A DNA stretch of 11,229 nt from Bacteroidota bacterium (GTDB taxonomy: Bacteria > Bacteroidota > Bacteroidia > Flavobacteriales > Flavobacteriaceae): positions 1 through 11,229 of the forward strand of contig JADFSQ010000026.1 in the NCBI GenBank assembly GCA_022560715.1, written 5' to 3'. How positions within the stretch are numbered: the first letter of the stretch is position 1; every line of letters begins with the position of its first letter. Under the pieces are notes generated by a model. It was not told the origin of the DNA and ran no database searches. It saw only the letters and a list, made by a program, of their open reading frames with translations. The translations under genes were made by a program, and so were the position numbers. Below, in pieces: positions 1-7,625 of this stretch.

Positions 1-69
1 TTATTTTTTATTACTAATTTGGGTAGAATAAGTATCTTTTTTTTAAATAATTGATAAAATAATTGTCAA

Positions 70-91
70 AAAATGTTGATTTTAACATTTT
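70..91. repeat. 8-bp inverted repeat overlapping the receptor's candidate -33 element
   Basis: AAAATGTT (70-77) and AACATTTT (84-91) are exact reverse complements separated by 6 nt. The repeat covers the candidate -33 TTG of the receptor gene, which is where a repressor or activator site would sit. It does not resemble the classical Fur box. The DNA is AT-rich, so a dyad of this size can arise by chance. Confidence 0.3.
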
Positions 92-105
92 ATTTAGTTT
101 TTTTG
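76..105 (+). promoter_or_regulatory. Candidate Bacteroidota-type promoter of the TonB-dependent receptor gene
   Basis: A TTG triplet at 76-78 is followed after 19 nt by TTTTTTTG at 98-105. This resembles the Bacteroidota sigma-A pattern TTG-N(about 19)-TAnnTTTG with one mismatch (A to T) in the -7 box. Transcription would start near base 112, giving a leader of about 17 nt before the ATG at 129. The surrounding DNA is very T-rich, so a chance match is possible. Confidence 0.35.
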
Positions 106-128
106 TCTAAACCAATAAAACTATAATT

Positions 129-2753
129 ATGTTAAAAAACTACTTAATCCTTTTGATGTTTTGTTTAGCATCAAATTTTATTAGTGCACAGATGGTATCG
201 GGAACTGTTTTAGACGACGCCTCTATGCCTTTACCTGGAGTTACTATAGTTGTCAAAGGAACGACAACTGGAACGACTACAGATTTTGACGGAAATTACT
301 CGATTAGTGCGAGTAATGGAGACGTTTTAGTATTTTCTTATGTTGGGTTTGAAACTCAAGAAATCACAGTATCAGGTAATGTTATTAATGTTACTATGCA
401 AGCTGGAGTTGCTTTAGATGAAATTATTTTGGTAGGTAACAGGGCGAAACCTAGAACAATTTTAGATTCCCCTGTGCCAATTGATAATATTAGTGTTTCT
501 GAATTGAGAAATACTGGGCAACCTACAGTTGATAAAATGCTTTCCTATAAAGTGCCTTCTTTCAATTCATCCAATCAAACTATTTCTGACGCAACAGCAC
601 ATTTTGATCCAGCCGATTTAAGAGGCTTGGGTCCCAGTAGAACTTTGGTGTTAATAAATGGCAAGCGTAAAAATCAAAGCGCTTTAGTTTACATTAATGA
701 TACACCTGGAAAAGGAGAAGTTGGAGTAGATTTAAAAAGTATTCCGGCGGCAGCTATCGAAAGAATTGAAGTCTTGCGTGATGGTGCCTCTGCTCAATAT
801 GGATCTGACGCAATTGCAGGTGTAATTAATATGGTACTAAAGAAGAATGTAGAATATACTACTGTTAATATTACAACTGGAATTACTACTGAAGGCGATG
901 GATTTACTTTTGCAGCCGATTTAAATACTGCACTTAACGTTGGAGATAATGGAGGATATATAAATTTAACCTTCGCATATTACGAGCAAGAAGAAACAGA
1001 TAGATCTGGTGTACCTGGAGGTGATGGTTTGTTTGGAGTTATTTTTGGTGATGATGATATTTTAAATGGGACTACTCCTTGGCAACAAGCAAATCCAGAT
1101 TTAGGAATGACAGTTGGGCAACCTGAAATTAAGAAATTCGATGCTTTTTTTAATACAGGTATTCCTTTTAAAAATGATAAAGGAGAGTTTTATGCTTTTG
1201 GTGGAATGACATATAGAACAGGTAAAAGTTTTGCATTGTACAGAGCTCCTTATTGGATTCCTGATACTTTTAATTTATTACATGAAGCTGGGACTACATA
1301 TGAAGGATTTCAACCAACTTTTGAAACGGAGATATTAGATAATTATTTTACTGTTGGAACAAAATTTAAAGTACACGGATTTAATGTAGATTTAAGCGGA
1401 ACTCATGGTAGAAATGCTGTAGATTATGAAGTTAATAATAGTATAAATCTAGACCTTGGAGCAGATAGTCCTACTTCTTTTGACGTTGGAGCTTACACCT
1501 TTAGTAATGTACTAGCAAATTTAGATGTTTCAAGAAGTTTTGATCAAGTTAATGTAGCTTTTGGAGCGGAAATAAAGTCAGAACGATTTACTGCTGAAGC
1601 TGGAGAACCAGATTCTTATTTTGGTGGAGGTGTACAATCTTTTCCTGGATTACAGCCTAGTAACGCCATTAGGGCAACAAGAGATAGTTACGGGGTCTAT
1701 GCAGATTTAGAATGGGAACCAACTGAAGAGTTTTTAATTGGTGGTGCTATACGATATGAAGACTTTAGTGATTTTGGAGATAATACATCTTGGAAAGTAA
1801 ATGCAAGATATTTATTGGGAGGGAAAGGAGCAATTAGAGCGTCTTACGGCACAGGTTTTAGAGCACCTTCATTACATCAAATTTATTTAAGTAATATACA
1901 AACATTAGTTTCAGGAGGAACGGTTTCAAACCAAGGAACATTCAATAATGTAGATCCTATAATTAGAGAAGGATTAGGAGTACCACAATTAACTGCAGAA
2001 ACTTCTAAAAATATTTCCGCAGGAATCACTTATAAGCCCGTATCTAATTTATCTCTATCTGTAGATTTTTATAATGTAAAGGTTGATGATCGTGTGTTGT
2101 TTACAGGAGAGATTGGGTTTGATGGAGATGCAGGGACAACAAATCCAGTAGAGCAAATTCTTTTAGATAATTCCATTACAAGTTTAAAATTCTTTGTGAA
2201 TGCTGTTAACACAAATACAACTGGAGTAGATGTTGTAGTAAATTATAAAAATATAGAATTGGGTAGCGGTAAGTTAGCGGTAACGTTGGCAGCCAACTTT
2301 AATGAAACAAAAATTGAAGGACAAATAGACACACCTCCATTATTAGCAGCTAATGGATATGAGATATTTAACCGTAAAGAGCAATCTAGAATTATTTCGT
2401 CAAGACCAAAATCTAAAGTGATTTTAGGATTCGATTATAAAATTAGTAAGTTTAACTTTATTTTAAATAATACATATTTTGGAGAGGTAACTTGGCAACA
2501 CGCTAGTGATCCAACAAAAGATCAAACTTTTTCAGGTAAGATAATTACAGATTTAATTATTAACTATGAAATTTCAGATAAATTCATAATTTATGGTTCT
2601 GCAAATAATTTACTTAACGTATATCCAGATGTTATTGACACTAAAGGAGACTTCGTTACAGATCTTGGAGGACGTTTTAAATATCCTTGGGAAGTCAACC
2701 AATTTGGATTTAAAGGAACAGTCCTAAATGCTGGAATAATATTTAAATTCTAA
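129..2753 (+). CDS. TonB-dependent outer-membrane receptor with N-terminal carboxypeptidase-like domain
   Basis: This is an 874-residue outer-membrane active transporter, energised through TonB-ExbB-ExbD, that imports a ligand which cannot be named from sequence. Residues 1-21 form a signal peptide ending in SAQ. Residues 22-93 are a CarboxypepD_reg-like beta-sandwich (GTVLDD..PLPGVTIVVKGT...G..TDFDGNYSI), typical of Bacteroidota receptors. A TonB-box-like DEIILVG lies near 97-103. The plug follows at about 112-240 with LRGLGPSRTLVLINGKR and IERIEVLRDGASAQYGSDAI. The rest is beta-barrel, including GTGFRAPSLHQIY near 574-586, and the protein ends in phenylalanine as beta-barrel proteins often do. 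It is shorter than SusC proteins (about 1000 residues) and no susD-like gene follows, so a glycan-utilisation SusC/D pair is unlikely. The gene stands alone, convergent with the efflux operon. The ATG at 129 is chosen because the signal peptide begins directly there. Confidence 0.95.
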   Translation: MLKNYLILLMFCLASNFISAQMVSGTVLDDASMPLPGVTIVVKGTTTGTTTDFDGNYSISASNGDVLVFSYVGFETQEITVSGNVINVTMQAGVALDEIILVGNRAKPRTILDSPVPIDNISVSELRNTGQPTVDKMLSYKVPSFNSSNQTISDATAHFDPADLRGLGPSRTLVLINGKRKNQSALVYINDTPGKGEVGVDLKSIPAAAIERIEVLRDGASAQYGSDAIAGVINMVLKKNVEYTTVNITTGITTEGDGFTFAADLNTALNVGDNGGYINLTFAYYEQEETDRSGVPGGDGLFGVIFGDDDILNGTTPWQQANPDLGMTVGQPEIKKFDAFFNTGIPFKNDKGEFYAFGGMTYRTGKSFALYRAPYWIPDTFNLLHEAGTTYEGFQPTFETEILDNYFTVGTKFKVHGFNVDLSGTHGRNAVDYEVNNSINLDLGADSPTSFDVGAYTFSNVLANLDVSRSFDQVNVAFGAEIKSERFTAEAGEPDSYFGGGVQSFPGLQPSNAIRATRDSYGVYADLEWEPTEEFLIGGAIRYEDFSDFGDNTSWKVNARYLLGGKGAIRASYGTGFRAPSLHQIYLSNIQTLVSGGTVSNQGTFNNVDPIIREGLGVPQLTAETSKNISAGITYKPVSNLSLSVDFYNVKVDDRVLFTGEIGFDGDAGTTNPVEQILLDNSITSLKFFVNAVNTNTTGVDVVVNYKNIELGSGKLAVTLAANFNETKIEGQIDTPPLLAANGYEIFNRKEQSRIISSRPKSKVILGFDYKISKFNFILNNTYFGEVTWQHASDPTKDQTFSGKIITDLIINYEISDKFIIYGSANNLLNVYPDVIDTKGDFVTDLGGRFKYPWEVNQFGFKGTVLNAGIIFKF

Positions 2754-2782
2754 ACAATTTAAAAGACATAATTATTAGGTCT

Positions 2783-2826
2783 AAAAACCTCGCAATCCCA
2801 ATAACTAATCGGGAGCGAGGTTTTTT
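2783..2826. terminator. Bidirectional intrinsic terminator between convergent genes
   Basis: AAAAACCTCGC (2783-2793) pairs perfectly with GCGAGGTTTTT (2815-2825). After a 2-nt bulge, TCCC (2796-2799) pairs with GGGA (2811-2814), closing an 11-nt loop. The T-run at 2821-2826 serves transcripts from the left and the A-run at 2783-2787 serves those from the right. It lies 29 nt after the receptor stop and 6 nt after the RND permease stop, so it probably ends both transcripts. Confidence 0.9.
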
Positions 2827-2831
2827 AACAT

Positions 2832-5800
2832 CTAAACTTCAATCGAAACCATTTTAGAAGTAGTTTTCTCCTTTAACCACATTTTAAATATCGTTACCAA
2901 ATAAAACAGGATTGGCACTATAATCAATGTTAAAAACGTTGCAACAAATAAACCGTAGATCACTGTTTTTGCTAACGGTCCCCAAAAAATAACATTATCG
3001 CCACCAATATATATATTAGGATTAAAATCGCTAAATAGAGTATAGAAATTAATATTAAATCCAATTGCGAGAGGAATCAGTCCTAAAATTGTTGTAATAG
3101 CAGTTAATATTACTGGACGTAAACGTGCTTTTCCACCTGTTACAATGGCTTCAAATAAAGTGTTTTTATCTACATATTCGTTTTCATCAATATTATATTC
3201 AATTTTTTTTCTATCAATTAAGAGCTGTGTATAATCTAAAAGAACAACGCCATTATTTACTACAATTCCTGCTAATGCTATAATTCCCATCATAGTCATC
3301 ATTATTACAAAAGGAGCTCCCGAAATTATTAAACCGCCAAACACGCCAATTAAACTTAAAAAGATTGCCAACATAATAATTGCTGGTTTAGTAACTGAAT
3401 TAAATTGAAATATCAAGATGAAAAAGATTAATGCTAAACCTTTTAAAAAAGCACCATTAAGAAATTTTTGTTGTTTGTCTTGCTCTTCAATCTGTCCGGT
3501 AAAATCTATTTTTACAGATTTTGGCTTGTTATTGAAATTTATCATTTCATGTTGAATAACCTCTACTATCGCTCCAGCATCAGTGTAACCAGGCGTTAAT
3601 GCAGAATAAACAGTAACCACTCGCTTCATATCCTTGTGCTTTATAGAGCTAAATCCCGAATTATTTTTTTGCCGTGCTATCACAGACACGGGAATCTCTT
3701 TTATTTTGCCTGTTGCCTGATCTCTAAATGTAATTTTCTGATTAAAAATTGCACTGGTATTGTATCTGTTTTCTTTATTGAATCGTACATAAATATCATA
3801 ATCTTCACCAGCTTCTTTATAAATACCTGCTTTAGCACCAAAAATAGAATTGCGTAATTGTTGCCCAACTTGCCCTGCACTTACACCAAGTTCACCAGCT
3901 TTTTTTCGGTCCACTAAAACCTGCATGGAGGGTTTAGACTTATTTACATCAATCTTGAGTTCATCAATTCCTAGAATGTTTTTACTGTTGATAAAATCGC
4001 GCATTTTTTCAGCAGTAGCAATTAATTCGGTATAATCATCCCCTTCAAGTTCAATATTAATGGGGTAATCTTGAGGTGGTCCTGCAGCATCTTTTTCGAC
4101 ACTAATAGCAACTCCAGCAAATTTGCCTTTTAAATCTTCACGTATTTTTTTCAGCAATTCCTGGCTTTTAAATCCTTTTCTGAATTTATATTCTCGCATA
4201 GAAGCCGTTATTTTAGCGCGATGGGGCATTTCGGTTACGGCTGCATCTTTTTGTGGATTTCCAGCTCCTTCTCCTACTTGAGAAACAGCACTTTCAGTCA
4301 TAAAATTATAACCGTTATCTTTATATTCTTCCCCATCAATTATAGCATATACTCTTTTTTCAATGTCTTTGGTAATAGCATTCGTTTTTTCAATATCGGT
4401 GCCTTGAGGGTATTCTATATAAATAATGATTTGATTGGGTTCATTATCCGGGAAAAATTCAATTTTGGTTCGTTTACTTGCTATCGAAGCTCCAAACCCT
4501 CCAAAAGCTATAAATAGTAAAAGCACAGTCCCGAGGCTAATGGCATAAGGTCTCCATCCTTTTAAAGCTGCTCTTAACATTTTTTCATAAAAACGTTCTA
4601 ATTTAGGCAAGCTGTTTCTTTGAAATGAATTTGCAGCATTACGTAATACCAATCTATACACCCAAAGTATAAGCACAGTAACTATCATTACACTTCCTAT
4701 AGCTCGATATTCGCCTCCAAAAATTAAAATGAGCAATCCAACAACAGTCATTATAACCGAAATAATAACAATGCGTTTTATGGGCATTTCTTCATCCTCT
4801 ATTTTCATAAATTGAGACACCATTACCGAATTGAAAAAGATAGCCACAAATAATGAAGATCCCAAAACCACTGAAAGTGTTATAGGAAAATATATCATAA
4901 ACTCTCCCATCATTCCAGGCCACATTCCAAGCGGAATAAATGCTGCTATTGTTGTGGCTGTAGAGATTATAATTGGAAATGCAATTTCACTTATTCCTTT
5001 TTTAGCGGCTTCAATTCGGTTTAAACCTTCTGTTTCCATTAATCGATACACGTTTTCGACCACCACAATTCCATTATCTACCAACATACCAAGCCCCATT
5101 ATTAGCCCAAATAAAATCATTGTATTCATGGTGTAGCCCAGAGCATCTAATATCATTAACGACATAAACATCGACATTGGGATTGCAAAACCAACAAATA
5201 ATGCATTTTTAAGTCCTAAAAAGAACATTAAAACTAACACAACGAGCATGATACCGAAGATGATATTGTTTACTAAATCATCTACCATAGCTACAGTTTT
5301 TGAGGATTGATCGTTTGATATTGTAACTTTTAAGTTGGGAGGAAAAACGTTTGCTTTAGCATCTGCTACAATTTTTTTAATTTTTTCGGCAGCAGCAACC
5401 ATGTTTCTGCCGGAACGCTTTTTAACATCCAGCATTACAACAGGTTCTCCAAACTCTCTTGCATAAGTAGTACGCTCTTTTTCTTTAAAAGCTACTTCAG
5501 CAACATCTTTTAGATATACAGAATTGCCTTTTTCTGTTTTTACAACAAAATTTTCTAAATCTTTTGGGTTTTCAATCTCACCTATTATTCTAATAGTACG
5601 GCGTTGTCCGCTTGCAATTAAATTACCGGCAGAGATTGTTGTATTTCCGTTTTTAATGGCTTCAATAATATCGCTAAAACTAACTTGAGCTGACATCATT
5701 TTATAAATATCTACTGCAACTTCAACTTCTTTGTCTTGCGCACCACGAATGTCAACCTGTTTAATTTCTAATAAATCTTCAATTCTATCTTGAAGATATT

Positions 5801-6320
5801 CAGCAAACTCTTTAAGTTTTTCTACAGGATAATCGCCAGATATATTAATGTTAAGAATTGGCATTTCTTCTGAAAAACTTATATCAAAAACATTTGGTTC
5901 CACTTTGGCATCGTTAAATGTTGGCCAGTCTTCATTAGAAGTTTCAGTATCAACTTCATCTTTCACTTTTTGTTTGGCTGCTTCTACAGTAATATTATCA
6001 TCGAATTCTACAATAATCATTGAAAAATCCTCTTGCGATGTTGAGGTGATTTCTATGACATTACTTACCGTTTTTAGCTTTTCCTCTAAAGGGTCTGTGA
6101 TTAATTTTTCTATGTCTTCGGCAGTATTTCCTGGGAACATAGAATTTATATAAATTTTGGTTTCTTTTACTTCCGGAAAATTTTCTCTTGCCATACTAAA
6201 ATATGCCGAAATACCAGAAAATAATATTAAAACCATCATAACATAAATGGTGGTTTTATTATTTATTGCCCAAGATGATAGCCCAAACTCTTTATCTATT
6301 TTTTTTCGCTGTTTCGTCAT
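2832..6320 (-). CDS. RND-family efflux permease, inner-membrane subunit of a tripartite pump
   Basis: This 1162-residue proton-driven transporter of the AcrB/MMPL superfamily would export a substrate, not identifiable here, through the adaptor and TolC-like channel encoded upstream. TM1 lies at about 22-42. The first periplasmic porter region spans about 43-345, TM2-6 about 349-499, and TM7 about 593-612. The second periplasmic region spans about 613-955, and TM8-12 about 957-1144. Typical signatures include RENFPEV near 45-51 and RLRP near 1066-1069. The TM4 relay reads LVDNGIVVVEN, so D415 matches AcrB D407 but N416 replaces D408. TM10 reads GIVVNNGVVLLDY, with N1022 where AcrB has K940. 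R1066 and T1073 align with AcrB R971 and T978. Two further hydrophobic stretches (about 516-535 and 540-558) lie between TM6 and TM7, suggesting up to 14 membrane segments. The TM11-TM12 loop (about 1088-1117) is long. The gene starts 11 nt after the adaptor stop, so the two are co-transcribed. Drug or lipid export is more likely than metal export, but the substrate is unknown. Confidence 0.97.
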   Translation of the reverse strand: MTKQRKKIDKEFGLSSWAINNKTTIYVMMVLILFSGISAYFSMARENFPEVKETKIYINSMFPGNTAEDIEKLITDPLEEKLKTVSNVIEITSTSQEDFSMIIVEFDDNITVEAAKQKVKDEVDTETSNEDWPTFNDAKVEPNVFDISFSEEMPILNINISGDYPVEKLKEFAEYLQDRIEDLLEIKQVDIRGAQDKEVEVAVDIYKMMSAQVSFSDIIEAIKNGNTTISAGNLIASGQRRTIRIIGEIENPKDLENFVVKTEKGNSVYLKDVAEVAFKEKERTTYAREFGEPVVMLDVKKRSGRNMVAAAEKIKKIVADAKANVFPPNLKVTISNDQSSKTVAMVDDLVNNIIFGIMLVVLVLMFFLGLKNALFVGFAIPMSMFMSLMILDALGYTMNTMILFGLIMGLGMLVDNGIVVVENVYRLMETEGLNRIEAAKKGISEIAFPIIISTATTIAAFIPLGMWPGMMGEFMIYFPITLSVVLGSSLFVAIFFNSVMVSQFMKIEDEEMPIKRIVIISVIMTVVGLLILIFGGEYRAIGSVMIVTVLILWVYRLVLRNAANSFQRNSLPKLERFYEKMLRAALKGWRPYAISLGTVLLLFIAFGGFGASIASKRTKIEFFPDNEPNQIIIYIEYPQGTDIEKTNAITKDIEKRVYAIIDGEEYKDNGYNFMTESAVSQVGEGAGNPQKDAAVTEMPHRAKITASMREYKFRKGFKSQELLKKIREDLKGKFAGVAISVEKDAAGPPQDYPINIELEGDDYTELIATAEKMRDFINSKNILGIDELKIDVNKSKPSMQVLVDRKKAGELGVSAGQVGQQLRNSIFGAKAGIYKEAGEDYDIYVRFNKENRYNTSAIFNQKITFRDQATGKIKEIPVSVIARQKNNSGFSSIKHKDMKRVVTVYSALTPGYTDAGAIVEVIQHEMINFNNKPKSVKIDFTGQIEEQDKQQKFLNGAFLKGLALIFFILIFQFNSVTKPAIIMLAIFLSLIGVFGGLIISGAPFVIMMTMMGIIALAGIVVNNGVVLLDYTQLLIDRKKIEYNIDENEYVDKNTLFEAIVTGGKARLRPVILTAITTILGLIPLAIGFNINFYTLFSDFNPNIYIGGDNVIFWGPLAKTVIYGLFVATFLTLIIVPILFYLVTIFKMWLKEKTTSKMVSIEV

Positions 6321-6331
6321 AATGTTTTGGC

Positions 6332-7501
6332 TTAATTATTTTCAACTTGTACAGTTTGCCCTTCTTCTACACGTCGAGCCCCTTCTTTTATAATTTCGGT
6401 TCCGTTTTCAATTCCACTTAAAACTTCAATAACATCGCCTTGTGTTTTACCAGTTTGTATAATTGCTTTTTTAACTACCGCAATATTATCTTCTTGTTTA
6501 TCTATTATAACATAGATATATTGTTCCCCTTTTGAATTTTCCGAAATAATACTTTGAGGAATCAGCAATGCTTTTTCGTTGGTATAATCGTTGATTTTTA
6601 ATTTGACAGTAAGGTTTGGTTTAATACTTTTGTCCTTATTTGGCACAGCAATTTCTACTTTAAATGTTCTGTTTTCAGGATTGATATAATGACTTGCTTG
6701 ACGTATTTTTGCATGAATTGTTTTTCCTAAAACAGGAAATTCTACTATTACACTTTTGTTTTTAACCACAGTTAAGATATTACTTTCGGGCACATTGGTT
6801 TCTATATACATATTATCCAGATTAACAATACGCATAAGTTGAGATTGTCCTGGAGCGACAACACTCCCTTGTTCGGATATTATATCATCTATTGTTCCAG
6901 AAAAAGGAGCTTTAACAATTGTTTTATCCAGTTGAATTTGAATTTGATTAACCGCTTGTTGTTGTACTTCGAAATTGGATTTTGCTTGTAAATATTGCAT
7001 TTCGCTTCCGATGTTTTGCTTCCATAATCGGTCTTGGCGTTCAAAAGTAGTTTTAGCCAAATCGGACCGGATTTGTAATTGTGCCAGTTGTTGACTTAAT
7101 CCACCATCGTCAATTTTTGCTAAAATCTGCCCTTTTTTTACATATTGTCCTTCTCTAACATAAACTTTAGAGAGTATTCCAGCATATTCCGGATAAATTA
7201 CTAAAAGGTTTTTTGTGCTTACATTACCCTGTAATTCCAAATAATGATTAAATACTTCTTCTTTTACGGTAAACGTTGAAATTAAAGCAACTTTTTTTGT
7301 GGTATCTAATTCATCAATTTTGGCATCGAGTTGTTTTAACTGCTCAACGATTTCTATTTGTTTCGAAATTATCTGGTCTTTTTTAGCTCTAATTGCTTCT
7401 AAATTATTTGTTGCTATTACATCTTCGACAGATTTTTTCTTGTCAGATCCGCAAGAAAAAATCAGTATTGTTAGAATTAGTATTGTATATATGTGTTTCA
7501 T
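6332..7501 (-). CDS. RND efflux periplasmic adaptor (HlyD/AcrA-type membrane fusion protein), probable lipoprotein
   Basis: This 389-residue adaptor bridges the RND permease and the TolC-like channel. The N-terminus is hydrophobic and ends in IFSC-GSDKKK, a plausible lipobox with acylated Cys17. Residues about 26-66 are charged and heptad-like (AIRAKKDQIISKQIEIVEQL), predicting a short coiled coil before the core, which classical AcrA lacks. The first lipoyl half-motif lies at about 99-131 (PEYAGILSKVYVREGQYVKKG). It is followed by a helical hairpin at about 134-193 and the second lipoyl half at about 194-225 (KAPFSGTIDDIISEQGSVV). Beta-barrel and membrane-proximal domains make up the rest, including IPQSII near 314-319. 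The adaptor starts 124 nt after the TolC-like gene stops and ends 11 nt before the permease gene. No promoter-like box is evident in the 124-nt gap, so I infer it belongs to the same operon. Confidence 0.95.
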   Translation of the reverse strand: MKHIYTILILTILIFSCGSDKKKSVEDVIATNNLEAIRAKKDQIISKQIEIVEQLKQLDAKIDELDTTKKVALISTFTVKEEVFNHYLELQGNVSTKNLLVIYPEYAGILSKVYVREGQYVKKGQILAKIDDGGLSQQLAQLQIRSDLAKTTFERQDRLWKQNIGSEMQYLQAKSNFEVQQQAVNQIQIQLDKTIVKAPFSGTIDDIISEQGSVVAPGQSQLMRIVNLDNMYIETNVPESNILTVVKNKSVIVEFPVLGKTIHAKIRQASHYINPENRTFKVEIAVPNKDKSIKPNLTVKLKINDYTNEKALLIPQSIISENSKGEQYIYVIIDKQEDNIAVVKKAIIQTGKTQGDVIEVLSGIENGTEIIKEGARRVEEGQTVQVENN

Positions 7502-7531
7502 ATGTTTGTATTTAATGTTTTTTAATGGTCA

Positions 7532-7549
7532 TCCCGATAATTATCGGGA
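7532..7549. repeat. Perfect 18-bp palindrome in the TolC-like/adaptor intergenic gap
   Basis: TCCCGATAATTATCGGGA is fully self-complementary with no unpaired centre. In RNA it could form a hairpin of about 7 bp with a 4-nt loop. No T-run follows on either strand, so it is not a standard terminator. It may be a copy of a dispersed REP-like palindrome, an mRNA stability or processing element inside the operon, or a protein-binding site. Similar CCCGAT...ATCGGG palindromes are, from memory, dispersed in some Flavobacteriia genomes; this window contains one copy. Confidence 0.6.
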
Positions 7550-7625
7550 CTATTCGCTAATAAATATTCCTTTTGGATATAAAGCTTTTTTGCATAAGCT
7601 CGATTCATAATGATTTGGTTTCGTA

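Noticed and set aside
129..2753. SusC-type glycan receptor
   Set aside because: The protein is shorter than typical SusC and no SusD-like gene follows; the gene is alone before a terminator.
3636..6153. Several plus-strand open frames of 60-100 codons inside the RND gene region
   Set aside because: They are antisense to a 1162-codon gene with clear family motifs, have cysteine- and phenylalanine-rich or low-complexity translations, and show no motifs of their own.
2832..6320. Heavy-metal RND pump (CusA type)
   Set aside because: A single Asp in TM4 is shared with such pumps, but the TM10 pattern, the extra segments and the TetR-controlled context do not point to metals. No metal-binding Met cluster was recognised.
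7532..7549. Intrinsic terminator between the TolC-like and adaptor genes
   Set aside because: The palindrome has no T-run on either strand, and the adaptor and permease genes need the upstream promoter since none was seen in the gap.
7299..7610. Plus-strand open frame across the adaptor start and the intergenic palindrome
   Set aside because: It is antisense to the adaptor signal peptide and coiled coil; its translation shows no recognisable domain.
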